A stretch of 62,927 nt of DNA from Caldilineae bacterium (GTDB taxonomy: Bacteria; Chloroflexota; Anaerolineae; JAAEKA01), in contig JACKBK010000020.1 of assembly GCA_020634555.1 (NCBI GenBank), positions 1 through 62,927 on the forward strand. The letters are read 5' to 3'. The translations under genes and the position numbers were made by a program. The first letter of the stretch is position 1. Every line of letters begins with the position of its first letter. The notes under the pieces are model-generated. The model did no database searches and was not told the origin of the DNA. It saw nothing but the letters and a program-made list of their open reading frames with translations. Positions 46,328-57,261 of the stretch are shown in pieces.

Positions 46328-47644
46328 ATGACACAAGCATCCTCTTTTCCTGCGTCGCGCGCCACCGTCCGCCCGGATCGGCTGGCGCTTTATTTTCTTG
46401 TCGCGTGTACCCTGCTTTCCACTTTGTTGGTCTTCAGCAACAGTTTACCGATCTGGCTGACTGTTGCCGCGGTCGCAGGGTTGCTCGCCGTCTTCGTCTG
46501 GCGGGCAGCCGTGACGCGGGCTTTCCTGCCTCCCACCGCGGTCGATTGGCCCAATCTGTTGATGCTGTTGTTGCTGCCGGTTGGTCTCTGGGCCAGCCAC
46601 GATCCGGCAGCAAGCTGGCCAACTATCGCCAAGGTCATTGCAGGGTTTGGCCTGTTCTACGGGCTGGCCGGGCTGGCCGGCAGCCGCTGGGCCGATCTGC
46701 TGCCCTGGTTGTTTCTGGCCGCGGCCGCACTGGCCAGCCTGGCGGTGCTGGTCGGCACCCGTTGGTTTACCTCGAAACTGCCTTTCGTGCCCGACCAGAT
46801 CTACGCGGCCCTGCCGTCATTGTCGTCCGACAACCCGCTGGCCGGCTTCCATCCTAACCTGGCCGGTGCGCTGATGGCGTCGCTCTTTCTGCCTGCGCTG
46901 GCGTTGGTGCTTTGGAGCAGAGAGCGGCGCTTGCGGGCTGCCGCGGTGGCCGTTGCCCTGCTGACCGGCCTGATGCTTTTTCTGACCCAATCGCGCGGTG
47001 CGTGGGCCGGCCTGGGAGTTGGTTTGCTCGTCGCCCCAACGCTGCGTTACCGCCGCTGGTGGATCGTGGTTGCCGTCGTTGCTGTTGTGGGCGCAGCGGT
47101 CGCGGCGGTGCTTGGTCCGTCGTTGGTGAACAACATGATGCTGGCGCCGGTCACTGATGAGACGGCCATCAACACCCTGCCCGGCCGGCTGGAGTTGTGG
47201 TCGCGCGCGCTGGCCATCCTTGGCGACGCGGGCCTCACCGGCATAGGTCCGGGACTGTTCGAGCCGGTGGTGATGCGCCTCTATCCACCCTTTTTCACCG
47301 GCGTCCAGGGCGGCTTTTTTCATGCCCACAACGTCTATCTTCAGAGCGCAGTGGACTTTGGTATTGGCGGTGTGGTGGCGTTGGTCGCGCTGGGACTGGG
47401 GCTGGGCGCCAGTCTGATAACGGCCACTCGACGTGTGCCTGACGCGACTCAAGCCGGCGGACGTCGTCTCAGCCAGCACAGTATGGCAATCGGCTTGTTC
47501 GGCAGCCTGGTAACAATGGCTGCTCACGGCCTGGTGGATTCCTCGCTTTCCCCGCCGCGCGGTTACATGCTGGCTTTTGTTCTCTTCGGCACAGCGACGG
47601 CACTGGTGAATCATCTGTTGCGCCAACCTGCTGGCAACGCGTGA
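46328..47644 (+). CDS. O-antigen ligase/polymerase-like membrane protein (Wzy_C)
   Basis: A 438-residue protein with about eleven hydrophobic spans. The Wzy_C/WaaL signature occurs mid-protein: FLTQSRGAWAGLGVGLLVAP, then a larger outside loop with the conserved arginine (LPGRLELWSRALAI), GIGPGLFEPVV and a histidine motif (FFHAHNVYLQSAVDFGIGG). These enzymes join or polymerise lipid-linked glycans on the outer face of the membrane. ATG 46328 is chosen as the start of the hydrophobic protein; the frame extends 13 codons upstream. No other glycan gene is adjacent. The substrate in this probable monoderm-like lineage is open. Confidence 0.82.
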   Translation: MTQASSFPASRATVRPDRLALYFLVACTLLSTLLVFSNSLPIWLTVAAVAGLLAVFVWRAAVTRAFLPPTAVDWPNLLMLLLLPVGLWASHDPAASWPTIAKVIAGFGLFYGLAGLAGSRWADLLPWLFLAAAALASLAVLVGTRWFTSKLPFVPDQIYAALPSLSSDNPLAGFHPNLAGALMASLFLPALALVLWSRERRLRAAAVAVALLTGLMLFLTQSRGAWAGLGVGLLVAPTLRYRRWWIVVAVVAVVGAAVAAVLGPSLVNNMMLAPVTDETAINTLPGRLELWSRALAILGDAGLTGIGPGLFEPVVMRLYPPFFTGVQGGFFHAHNVYLQSAVDFGIGGVVALVALGLGLGASLITATRRVPDATQAGGRRLSQHSMAIGLFGSLVTMAAHGLVDSSLSPPRGYMLAFVLFGTATALVNHLLRQPAGNA

Positions 47645-47705
47645 GACCGAACAGCGATCGACCGCCCGCGACAAGCAAATCCGCAACATGCTGTGCGTTC
47701 GCTCC

Positions 47706-47734
47706 TTGTGCATCTGACGCGACTGTGCTAGAAT
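47706..47734 (+). promoter_or_regulatory. rsfS promoter, predicted start at the ATG
   Basis: TTGTGC (47706-47711), 17-bp spacer, TAGAAT (47729-47734), within the extended element TGTGCTAGAAT. The start site should be at or next to the rsfS ATG (47741), implying a leaderless mRNA. Confidence 0.55.
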
Positions 47735-47740
47735 CGTCCC

Positions 47741-48148
47741 ATGACAACATCGGTACAAGAGAAAGAAGTTGTTGGCACACCAACGGCAGGAGGCACAAGA
47801 CTGAACTCCACAGAACTGGCCCATAAAATCGTCGATCTGGTCGAAGACAAGCAGGCGTCGGATATTGCTTTGCTGGATCTGCGCCAGGTATCGGTGCTGG
47901 CTGATTACTTCGTCATCTGCACGTCAGAGAGCGATCGCCAGACAGCAGCCATCGTCGATTCGGTTGCTGTCGACCTGAAGCGTGATGGGCTGTTGCCGCT
48001 GAACCCTGCCGAGGGTGGCAAGGGAGCCGGGTGGACACTGCTGGACTACGCCGATGTGGTAGTACATGTCTTTGATCCGCCAACGCGCCAGTTCTACAGT
48101 CTGGAGCAACTCTGGAAGGACGCACCGGTGGTGCTGAAGATTCAGTAA
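47741..48148 (+). CDS. rsfS: Ribosome silencing factor RsfS
   Basis: Binds L14 and keeps the 50S subunit from joining 30S when nutrients are scarce. The 135-residue protein has a short extra N-terminus (about 1-22) and the complete Iojap/RsfS fold: LVEDKQASDIALLDLRQVS, LADYFVICTSESDRQTAAI and the end block WTLLDYADVVVHVFDPPTRQ, FYSLEQLWKDAP. There is no ribosome-binding site, and the -10 box ends 6 bp before the ATG, so the mRNA is probably leaderless. Two terminators follow. Confidence 0.95.
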   Translation: MTTSVQEKEVVGTPTAGGTRLNSTELAHKIVDLVEDKQASDIALLDLRQVSVLADYFVICTSESDRQTAAIVDSVAVDLKRDGLLPLNPAEGGKGAGWTLLDYADVVVHVFDPPTRQFYSLEQLWKDAPVVLKIQ

Positions 48149-48168
48149 CCTGCGTCGAAAAGAATCAA

Positions 48169-48206
48169 AACGGGCGCCAGAGGGTTTTCCTCAGCGCCCG
48201 TTGTCT
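48169..48206 (+). terminator. First terminator after rsfS
   Basis: AACGGGCGC (48169-48177) pairs with GCGCCCGTT (48194-48202); the loop is partly paired (AGAGG/CCTC). GTCTTT follows. Confidence 0.65.
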
Positions 48207-48208
48207 TT

Positions 48209-48250
48209 AAGAAGTTCGACTTCTTCCGAGAAGTCGAACTTCTTGTTTTT
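48209..48250 (+). terminator. Second terminator, shared by convergent rsfS and ndk
   Basis: AAGAAGTTCGACTTCT (48209-48224), loop TCCG, AGAAGTCGAACTTCTT (48229-48244), then GTTTTT. It is a sister of the hairpin after lon. Confidence 0.8.
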
Positions 48251-48698
48251 ATTCGTAGATCCAGGCGTCGATCACCCGACTGTAATTGACCAGTTCATCG
48301 TCGCCAAACCAGAGAGCCAGTTCCTGCACGGCTGTCTCGGCGCCGTCGGAGGCGTGTACCAGGTTGAAGCCGATGTCCATGCCGAAGTCGGCGCGGATGG
48401 TACCGGGGGTTGCTTTGCCGGGCGCAGTGGCGCCGACGGTCATCCGGGTTATGGCAATGGCATCCTTGCCTTCCAGCGCCATCACTACCACCGGACCGGA
48501 TGTGATGAACTGAATCAAGCCATCGAAGAAAGGCCGGCCTTCGTGTACGGCGTAGTGCTGGCGGGCCAGCGCATCGCTGACCTGCAAGAGCTTCATACCG
48601 GCGACACGCAGGCCGCGGCGCTCAAAGCGCTCTATGATAGCGCCGATCAGGCCGCGCTGCACGGCGTCGGGCTTGAGAATAACCAATGTGCGTTCCAT
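48249..48698 (-). CDS. ndk: Nucleoside diphosphate kinase
   Basis: Balances nucleoside triphosphates by passing phosphate from ATP through an active-site histidine. The 149-residue protein has TLVILKPDAVQRGLIG at the N-terminus, the nucleotide-site block PFFDGLIQFITSGPVVVMAL and H115 in NLVHASDG, where the usual final Ser is Gly. Length is normal. An AGGAGA-type ribosome site precedes the ATG. It ends inside the terminator shared with rsfS. Confidence 0.96.
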   Translation of the reverse strand: MERTLVILKPDAVQRGLIGAIIERFERRGLRVAGMKLLQVSDALARQHYAVHEGRPFFDGLIQFITSGPVVVMALEGKDAIAITRMTVGATAPGKATPGTIRADFGMDIGFNLVHASDGAETAVQELALWFGDDELVNYSRVIDAWIYE

Positions 48699-48876
48699 AA
48701 GTGTTCTCCTGTCTGTTTGAAAAATAGCTGGTTGTTACGTAGGCCGATCGCTGACCGCGCCAACTGCTTTCATCTGTCTGAGTACCGGGTTTGTCTTCGC
48801 CCGGCGGCTGCGCTGGAAACCGTTCTATCATCAGCTTAGCCAGAGCGATCCTTTTCGTCAAATTGAGAGAGACTGA

Positions 48877-48902
48877 TTCTATCCAATCTTGATTGGATAG
48901 AA
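48877..48902. repeat. Perfect 12-bp palindrome
   Basis: TTCTATCCAATC-TT-GATTGGATAGAA lies 11 bp beyond the stop of the SGNH gene and about 180 bp upstream of ndk. AT-rich and without a T run on the minus strand, it suits an operator or a weak terminator. Confidence 0.5.
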
Positions 48903-48912
48903 ATGAAACGGG

Positions 48913-49668
48913 TTATTCGAGGGTTTCGATTACATCGACCAGTAAAGGCCCCATTTCCTGGTTCAACAGATCGTATGCTGCCGAATTCAGATGAAGCTCA
49001 TCGACATACAAGTCTTGTGTGGTAGTCTCATTCGATAACACTTTGTAGGCATCGAGGATAACGATGTCATGACCTTCCAGCGAGGCAATGTACGCATTGA
49101 CATTGTCTATGGCCATGTTGACTTTCGGGGACCAGAAGGGGCGTCGTGCTAGCGGAATCTCGCCTACAGGGAATACTGTTGTCAAAATGACTTTGGCATT
49201 CATATCTCTTGCCTGTGCAACGATCTCCGCGATATTGCTCTTGACACGCTCAACAATCGCATCCTCCTGATCTGGGAAAAGCGGAATCGTTTTGAGGTCA
49301 TTTATTCCGACCTGCAGCACGATTACATCCGGTTGTATCAGTCCAACATCGTGGTCGAAACGATACCGGACCTGTGCCGAAGTTTGTCCGTCGATTCCTC
49401 TGTTGATAAAACGAACGCCAATAGGCAACGAAGGGGGAAACCAAGCGGCTGCCCTGGAATCGCCCAGAAATACGACCGTTGGTTCACCGGAGTCGCCAGG
49501 TCCTGGCAATTCAACCAGTGGGTGAGACTCAAGCCCCAGCGGGTCAAGGCGTTCCCTGTTTAGATCAAGATAATACTTTTTTGTTTGATTGAAGAGAAAT
49601 ACGTTCAGCAAGACCGATACACATACAAGCCCAAGCAAGATCGCTACTAAGACACGATATCGACGCAT
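48913..49668 (-). CDS. Membrane-anchored SGNH/GDSL hydrolase
   Basis: A 251-residue protein with one N-terminal membrane anchor (about 6-27) and an outside esterase-like domain. The four SGNH blocks are visible: GDSR with nucleophile S71, G92 in GIDGQT, N123 in VGINDL, and D223/H226 in DELHLN. Such enzymes remove acyl groups from lipids, glycans or peptidoglycan; the target is unknown. Base composition is more AT-rich than the surroundings (for example AAT, ATC and GAT codons are frequent), hinting at separate ancestry. It stands alone on the minus strand. Confidence 0.88.
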   Translation of the reverse strand: MRRYRVLVAILLGLVCVSVLLNVFLFNQTKKYYLDLNRERLDPLGLESHPLVELPGPGDSGEPTVVFLGDSRAAAWFPPSLPIGVRFINRGIDGQTSAQVRYRFDHDVGLIQPDVIVLQVGINDLKTIPLFPDQEDAIVERVKSNIAEIVAQARDMNAKVILTTVFPVGEIPLARRPFWSPKVNMAIDNVNAYIASLEGHDIVILDAYKVLSNETTTQDLYVDELHLNSAAYDLLNQEMGPLLVDVIETLE

Positions 49669-49749
49669 GGTTGATCGTTTTCCTCCGCCACCTCTTGACT
49701 CATGACCATACGCGTCTCTTGAATTGAACGCTAGGCGGCCAATCTGAGG

Positions 49750-50805
49750 TCAGTCTAACTCGTGAAGGCTGCGAACCTGCGAGATGACATTGCCGGCCTC
49801 CCGTTCATCCCAGGGACATGGTCCCAGCGGATCACTGATCTCTTCAAGCTGCCCGCTGATCTGGCGTGTTGTGTTTAGCACCGAATGCGCCAGGACTTCC
49901 AGGTGATACCCTCCCTCCAGAACAAAAACGATCCGCCCCCTACATAGCTCGTTTGCCATCTCCAGCAATCGTGCCACCAACGCTGCGTAGCCGGGGATCG
50001 TGAGTTGCATGCTGGCCAGCGGATCGTTCCAGTGGGCATCGTAGCCGGCAGACACGAGGATCAACTGCGGTGCGAAACGGCGCGCGGCCGGCCAGAGCAC
50101 CTTGTCGAAGACTTCTGTGTACCCTGCATCGCCCACGCCGGCCGGGAAGGGTACGTTGATCGTTGCTCCGCTGCCCGTGCCGTGGCCCGTTTCGCGCCAG
50201 TGGCCGGTGCCGGGATAGAACGGGTACTGGTGCGTGCTGAAGAAGAGCACCGATCCGTTATCGTAAAAGGCGTCCTGAGTGCCGTTGCCGTGATGAACGT
50301 CGAAATCGACGATCATCACCCGCTGCACTCCGTGCTCGGTCTGTGCAGCTCGGGCCGCTACAGCTACATTGTTGTACAGGCAGAATCCCATGCCTCGGTC
50401 AGGCGTGGCGTGGTGGCCTGGAGGGCGGATCAGCGCAAAGCCGTTCCTTGCCTTCCCGGTCAGCACCGCGTCGACGACGTTACACAGGCCGCCGGCTGCC
50501 AGCCGCGCCGCTTGCTCCGAGTCGGGGCCAACATAGGTATCCGCGTCGAGATGTGCGCTGCGCTGCGCCGCCAGCGCGACAGTATCCAGGTGTTTGCGCG
50601 AGTGAACGCGCAGCAGCCGTTCGTCGCTGGCCGGTGTGCATGGCACGTCAAGCATGGCGTCCAGAGCGCCGCTGCGTCCCAGCAGTTCCCATGTGCTGCG
50701 CAGCCGCTCGCGGTTCTCCGGGTGGCCGGGCATATGGTGGCGCAGGTTGAAGGGGTCGTAGCAATACGCTGATGGCGGCGCGAGCAGAAGGTCGTGGTCC
50801 GACAT
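49750..50805 (-). CDS. Histone deacetylase family protein (AcuC/HDAC-like)
   Basis: A zinc-dependent deacetylase of the arginase-deacetylase fold; bacterial members act on acetyl-lysine or acetyl-polyamines. In the 351-residue protein the active-site pair H131-H132 (RPPGHHATPDRGMGFCLYNN), the zinc ligands D169 and H171 (VDFDVHHGNGT), the third ligand in SAGYDAHWNDP (about D260) and the oxyanion-side LEGGYHLEVL are all present. ATG 50805 is preceded by ACGGAG; a longer frame starts in the hairpin repeat. It lies downstream of the pyrophosphatase gene on the same strand with a hairpin between. Confidence 0.93.
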   Translation of the reverse strand: MSDHDLLLAPPSAYCYDPFNLRHHMPGHPENRERLRSTWELLGRSGALDAMLDVPCTPASDERLLRVHSRKHLDTVALAAQRSAHLDADTYVGPDSEQAARLAAGGLCNVVDAVLTGKARNGFALIRPPGHHATPDRGMGFCLYNNVAVAARAAQTEHGVQRVMIVDFDVHHGNGTQDAFYDNGSVLFFSTHQYPFYPGTGHWRETGHGTGSGATINVPFPAGVGDAGYTEVFDKVLWPAARRFAPQLILVSAGYDAHWNDPLASMQLTIPGYAALVARLLEMANELCRGRIVFVLEGGYHLEVLAHSVLNTTRQISGQLEEISDPLGPCPWDEREAGNVISQVRSLHELD

Positions 50806-50825
50806 GATGGCTCCGTCCTGCAAGC

Positions 50826-50862
50826 AAGTGACCGGCACTGCGGAAAGTGCCGGTCACTTTTT
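50826..50862. terminator. Hairpin between hppA and the deacetylase gene (AAGTGACCGGCACT family)
   Basis: AAGTGACCGGCACT (50826-50839), 6-nt loop, AGTGCCGGTCACTT (50846-50859): perfect 14 bp. The T run is on the plus strand, although both flanking genes are on the minus strand. It probably separates the two mRNAs. Related to 11301-11365. Confidence 0.6.
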
Positions 50863-50889
50863 ATTCGAGCGTGTCAGGTCTTCCGGCAG

Positions 50890-53178
<2,289 letters not shown>

Positions 53179-53313
53179 TGGATTCTACTACCTCCGGGGA
53201 TGAGTTTGTGGCGCCGAAACCGGTGTGCAAATCATGGACGCGCAGCAATACGATGCGAGATTCGACCTGGCTTAAGGTATCGACGACGGGATGAGAATGG
53301 CCGGGCAAGACGC

Positions 53314-53351
53314 AAAAAAAGAGTCTGCGATTCGCTGGGAACTGCAGACTC
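53314..53351 (-). terminator. Terminator hairpin inside the hppA leader
   Basis: On the minus strand: GAGTCTGC ... GCAGACTC (8-bp stem, 15-nt loop), then TTTTTTT. It lies about 70-100 nt after the predicted start and 136 nt before the hppA ATG. No other minus-strand gene precedes it, so it should act as an attenuator. Confidence 0.7.
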
Positions 53352-53424
53352 CACCAAGACGCTCTGGCCACCGGGGACGGCCTTGCCAAAAGCGCCATCC
53401 TGGCGCCTGCTCGATTGATTGTGT

Positions 53425-53453
53425 ATTGTATCGCAAGGATTGGCATAAGTCAA
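53425..53453 (-). promoter_or_regulatory. hppA promoter
   Basis: Minus strand TTGACT (53453-53448), 17-bp spacer, TACAAT (53430-53425). It is back-to-back with the corA promoter. Confidence 0.7.
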
Positions 53454-53466
53454 ACATCTACGCCAA

Positions 53467-53495
53467 TTGACATCTGTTTGGAACGCGGGCATAAT
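53467..53495 (+). promoter_or_regulatory. corA promoter
   Basis: TTGACA (53467-53472), 17-bp spacer, CATAAT (53490-53495). The -35 boxes of the divergent corA and hppA promoters are only 13 bp apart. Confidence 0.65.
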
Positions 53496-53552
53496 AATTT
53501 GGCGTCAAGGCTCCCGACCGAAACACCGTTATGAACGCGCAGAAAGACCCTC

Positions 53553-54470
53553 ATGAGCGTTTCCGCCATTACTTATCAGCGCATGACATGGGTGAACATC
53601 ATCAACCCAGTGCCCGAAGATGTGGCCTATTTGCGCAAACATTACGCGTTCCATCCGTTGGACCTGGAAGACGTTCTCAGCCAGATCGAGCGCCCCAAGA
53701 TCGACGAGTATGACGATTACTTGTTTATTGTCATGCACTTTCCCGTCTATGACGAGACACGCCAGGTCACACGGTCCAGCGAGGTCGATTTCTTCATCGG
53801 TGCGGGGTATCTGATCACCATCCACGACGGGCGTCTCAAACCACTGGACAATCTGTTTGCTGCCTGCCATGACGACGGGATTGCCCGGTCCAAACATCTG
53901 GGCCGCGGCGCCGGCCGCCTGCTGTACTCGATTCTCGACGGCATGGTGGACCACAACTTCGCGATGCTGCGCAAGCTGGACGTCAAGATCCGCGACGTCG
54001 AAGAGAAGATGTTCACCAACGATATGCGCGGCATCGTGCAGTCGATCTCGCTGATCCGGCGGGACATCATCGCGCTGCGGCGGGTAGTCAAACCGCAGAT
54101 CGCCATCGTCAGCAACCTGGAACGCAAGGAGCGCGCCTTCATCCAGGAGGAACTGGACGTCTACTTTGGAGACATCGCCGACGGCTTCTCCAGAGCCTGG
54201 GACATCCTCGAAGACTATCGCGAGGTGATTGAGGGGCTGAGCGAGACCTCTGACTCGGTTACGTCATACCGGATCAACGACGTGATGCGGGTGCTGACGG
54301 TCATCAGCGTGGTAATGCTGCCGCTGACGCTGATCTCCGGAATCTATGGGATGAACCTGGAGTGGCTGCCGGCTGCCGATACACCGTATGGCTTCTTCGT
54401 CATCGTCGGCTTTATGGCTCTGGTCGCCGGCGGCATGCTGTTCTATTTTCGCTGGCGGGGCTACCTGTAG
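53553..54470 (+). CDS. corA: CorA-type magnesium/cobalt transporter
   Basis: A 305-residue protein: cytoplasmic alpha/beta N-terminal domain (about 1-130, with IERPKIDEYDDYLFIVMHFP), the long stalk helices (about 140-245) and two C-terminal membrane helices joined by the selectivity motif GMN (266-268 in GIYGMNLEW). The protein ends with the short basic tail RWRGYL. Mg2+ import is the usual role; Co2+ or Zn2+ are alternatives. It is divergent from hppA, an Mg2+-dependent enzyme, and the two promoters abut. Confidence 0.94.
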   Translation: MSVSAITYQRMTWVNIINPVPEDVAYLRKHYAFHPLDLEDVLSQIERPKIDEYDDYLFIVMHFPVYDETRQVTRSSEVDFFIGAGYLITIHDGRLKPLDNLFAACHDDGIARSKHLGRGAGRLLYSILDGMVDHNFAMLRKLDVKIRDVEEKMFTNDMRGIVQSISLIRRDIIALRRVVKPQIAIVSNLERKERAFIQEELDVYFGDIADGFSRAWDILEDYREVIEGLSETSDSVTSYRINDVMRVLTVISVVMLPLTLISGIYGMNLEWLPAADTPYGFFVIVGFMALVAGGMLFYFRWRGYL

Positions 54471-54515
54471 CGGTGCTCAGGACTGTCGGTCCTGGCGTGT
54501 AGATACCAACAAACA

Positions 54516-55706
54516 ATGAACAAAGCTGTTAACAAGCCCCATGCGGGCACGAGAGCCGGGCATGAGCTTTCATCGGTGCCGCGGGCCACTCTCGTTACAA
54601 ATTCGGCTGGCATGGAGCAGTTTATGGAAGCTGCCCGCGGCGAGCCGATCATCGCTGTAGACACAGAGAGCAACAGCCTCTTCGCCTACTATCCTCGTAT
54701 TTGTCTGATCCAGATCTCGTTTCCTGGGGCAGATTACGTGATCGATCCCCTCGTTGTGGATGTGGACCCACTGGATGAGATCTTCGCCGACCCGGCCTGC
54801 CAGAAGATCTTCCACGCGGCGGAAAACGACATCCTGGGGTTGAAGCGCGACTTTGGCTTTTCATTTACCAACATCTTCGATACCATGATGGCGGCGCGTA
54901 TTCTGGGTTGGCAACATGCGGGCCTCGCGGCGATTCTGGAAAACCTGTACGGTGTCACCCTGAACAAGAAGATGCAGCGCACCAACTGGGGCAAGCGGCC
55001 GCTGGACGCCCAGCAGCTTTCCTACGCACAGTTGGATACCGTTTTCTTGCTGGACCTGAAGGAGAAACAGGAGGTCGAACTGCGCCAGCGCGGCCGCTTT
55101 GAAGAAGCACAGGAGAGCTTCGATCGCCTGCCGGATTTGGAGTATCAGAGCAAGGATTTCGACCCTGATGGCTTCTGGAGCGTTCCCGGCGCGCGCGACC
55201 TCTCTCCCAAGGAACTGGCTGTGCTGCGCGAGCTGTACATCTTCCGCGACCAGCAAGCGAGCCACGAGGACCGGCCGCCCTTCAAGATCTTTGACAATCG
55301 GGCCATGATACGTGTGGCAAGCACACAGCCGAACACACAGTCAGAGCTGGACAAGAAAGCCCGGCTGGCGCCTTCGATTGTCCGCCGTTACGGCCCCGAC
55401 ATCCTGAACGCCGTCAATCGGGGAAAAAACGCTCCTCTACCCGTTTTTAAACGTACTCGCAACAGCAACGGCCGGCCCGATCCCAAGGTTTCGACCCGCT
55501 ACAATGCGCTGCGCAAATGGCGCACGTCGCGTGCCCATGAACGCGGCGTTGATCCGGATGTGGTGCTGACCAACGACCAGTTGATGGTCATCGCTCGCGA
55601 GAGGCCCGGCAACCTGCAGGAGCTGGCCGCTATCGGGGCTATTGGAACGTGGAAGGTTCAGGAGTATGGGACAGACATTCTTGCCCTGCTCGACCGCATG
55701 GATTGA
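54516..55706 (+). CDS. rnd: Ribonuclease D-like 3'-5' exonuclease
   Basis: Trims 3' ends of tRNA precursors and other stable RNAs. The 396-residue protein has the DEDDy active site: D49 and E51 in AVDTESNS, D105 in FHAAENDI, and Y170/D174 in YAQLDTVFLL. Two HRDC-type helical domains follow (about 215-295 with PPFKIFDNRAMIRVA, and about 325-395 with RGVDPDVVLTNDQLMVIA), matching bacterial RNase D. ATG 54516 is the first start in frame; the ribosome site is weak. It lies 21 bp upstream of a beta-CASP gene, forming an RNA-processing pair. Confidence 0.92.
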   Translation: MNKAVNKPHAGTRAGHELSSVPRATLVTNSAGMEQFMEAARGEPIIAVDTESNSLFAYYPRICLIQISFPGADYVIDPLVVDVDPLDEIFADPACQKIFHAAENDILGLKRDFGFSFTNIFDTMMAARILGWQHAGLAAILENLYGVTLNKKMQRTNWGKRPLDAQQLSYAQLDTVFLLDLKEKQEVELRQRGRFEEAQESFDRLPDLEYQSKDFDPDGFWSVPGARDLSPKELAVLRELYIFRDQQASHEDRPPFKIFDNRAMIRVASTQPNTQSELDKKARLAPSIVRRYGPDILNAVNRGKNAPLPVFKRTRNSNGRPDPKVSTRYNALRKWRTSRAHERGVDPDVVLTNDQLMVIARERPGNLQELAAIGAIGTWKVQEYGTDILALLDRMD

Positions 55707-55727
55707 CCTGTTGATAAAGGAGACACT

Positions 55728-57122
55728 GTGAAGCTAACTTTCTGGGGCGCGGCGCGTACTGTTACTGGATCCATGCATTTGCTGGAGGTGAACGGCTACA
55801 GGTTGCTGCTCGACTGCGGACTGTTTCAAGGCAAGCGCCAGCTCACCTATGAGCGCAATCTCAACTTCCCATTCGATCCGGCATCGCTGGACGCTGTCGT
55901 TCTTTCTCACGCTCACATCGACCATTCGGGCAACCTGCCCAATCTGGTCAAACAGGGGTTCGCTAACTCAATCTGGAGCACGCCCGCGACGCGCGATCTG
56001 TCGGTGGCTATGCTGCAAGACAGCGGACATATCCAGCAGCAGGACGCGGAATACATCAACCGCAAGCGCCAGCGCGATGGTCTGCCACCAATCGAGCCGC
56101 TCTATACCCGCCTCGACGCGGTCGAGGCCGTGCGGCAGTTCATCACCGTCGGCTATCGACGGCCCTTCCTGGTTGTGCCGGGTGTAACTTGCCAGTTCCT
56201 GGACGCTGGCCATATTTTGGGCTCGGCCATTGTCGTGCTGGATATCACCGAGGGATCTGAGACGCGGCGGCTGGTGTTCTCCGGTGATCTTGGACGGCCA
56301 GGCATGGCGATCATCAAGGATCCCGAGACTGTGGCCGAGGCGGACTTCCTGATCATGGAGTCGACCTACGGCAATCGCCGCCACGAAAGCCGAGATGAAG
56401 CACAGCAGATTCTGCGCCGGGTGGTGAACGAAACCTATAAGCAGCGCGGCAAGGTGATCATTCCCGCATTCGCTGTCGGGCGTACTCAGGAGCTGGTCTA
56501 CAACCTGCACGTTCTGAGCGAAGCCCAGAAAATACCGGTGATGGACATCTTCGTGGACAGCCCGCTGGCGGTTGACGTGACTGAGATCTTTCGCACGCAC
56601 CCTGAGTGCTACGACAGTGAAACCCTGGCGCTGATGGAGCACCGGCGCGACCCCTTCGGCTTCCGCCGCATGCGCTACATCCGAGATGTGGAGGACTCCA
56701 AGTCGCTTAACTTCCTGCGTGATTCGGCGGTCATCATCAGCGCGTCCGGCATGTGCGAGTCGGGGCGCATCCTGCACCATCTCAAGAACAACATCGAGGA
56801 CAGCAATAACACAGTTCTCTTCTCCGGGTTTCAGGCCGAGCATACATTGGGACGACGCATTCGCGACGGCAACCAACGCGTGCGTATCTTTGGTGAGCAG
56901 TACGATGTGCGCGCCAATGTCGAAGCGATCAACGGCTACAGCGCGCACGCGGACAGCGAGGAACTGCTGGACTGGGTACGTCCCTTCGACCGGGAGCGTC
57001 TACAAAAGGTGTTCCTGGTGCATGGCGAACTGGAATCGGCGACCGCGCTCAGCGGGCAGCTTTACCGGTTGGATGTGCGCAACGTGGAGATCCCCGAGCG
57101 CGGCCAGAGCTTTGATCTGTAA
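55728..57122 (+). CDS. Beta-CASP metallo-beta-lactamase RNA-processing protein
   Basis: A 464-residue zinc enzyme of the CPSF/YsxC-like beta-CASP group. The metal site motif is HAHIDH (61-66), followed by DAGHILGSA, FSGDLG and the beta-CASP blocks ESTYGNRRH, IPAFAVGRTQELVYNL, SGMCESGRI and GYSAHADSEEL. It starts at GTG 55728 behind AAAGGAG. The closest well-studied relatives are archaeal/bacterial RNA exo- or endonucleases of the RMM subgroup (RNA-specificity metallo-beta-lactamases). Together with the upstream RNase D gene it suggests an RNA turnover unit ending at a strong terminator. Confidence 0.92.
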   Translation: MKLTFWGAARTVTGSMHLLEVNGYRLLLDCGLFQGKRQLTYERNLNFPFDPASLDAVVLSHAHIDHSGNLPNLVKQGFANSIWSTPATRDLSVAMLQDSGHIQQQDAEYINRKRQRDGLPPIEPLYTRLDAVEAVRQFITVGYRRPFLVVPGVTCQFLDAGHILGSAIVVLDITEGSETRRLVFSGDLGRPGMAIIKDPETVAEADFLIMESTYGNRRHESRDEAQQILRRVVNETYKQRGKVIIPAFAVGRTQELVYNLHVLSEAQKIPVMDIFVDSPLAVDVTEIFRTHPECYDSETLALMEHRRDPFGFRRMRYIRDVEDSKSLNFLRDSAVIISASGMCESGRILHHLKNNIEDSNNTVLFSGFQAEHTLGRRIRDGNQRVRIFGEQYDVRANVEAINGYSAHADSEELLDWVRPFDRERLQKVFLVHGELESATALSGQLYRLDVRNVEIPERGQSFDL

Positions 57123-57191
57123 CAAGTTGGGTATCCTGCCAATAGACTGAAATCGACCACCGACTCGTCGGATTTGTTTTGATTCTGTATC

Positions 57192-57222
57192 CACGGACGT
57201 TTTTTTAACGTCCGTGTTTTTT
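57192..57222 (+). terminator. Terminator after the beta-CASP gene
   Basis: CACGGACGTT, TTTTT loop, AACGTCCGTG, then TTTTTT: a perfect 10-bp stem. Confidence 0.92.
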
Positions 57223-57261
57223 GTCGGTAAGTATCGTTTTTTGTGGAGTTCTAAAAAACAT

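Noticed and set aside
53314..53420. Fluoride riboswitch upstream of hppA
   Set aside because: The crcB consensus could not be fitted; reported as an unclassified leader instead.
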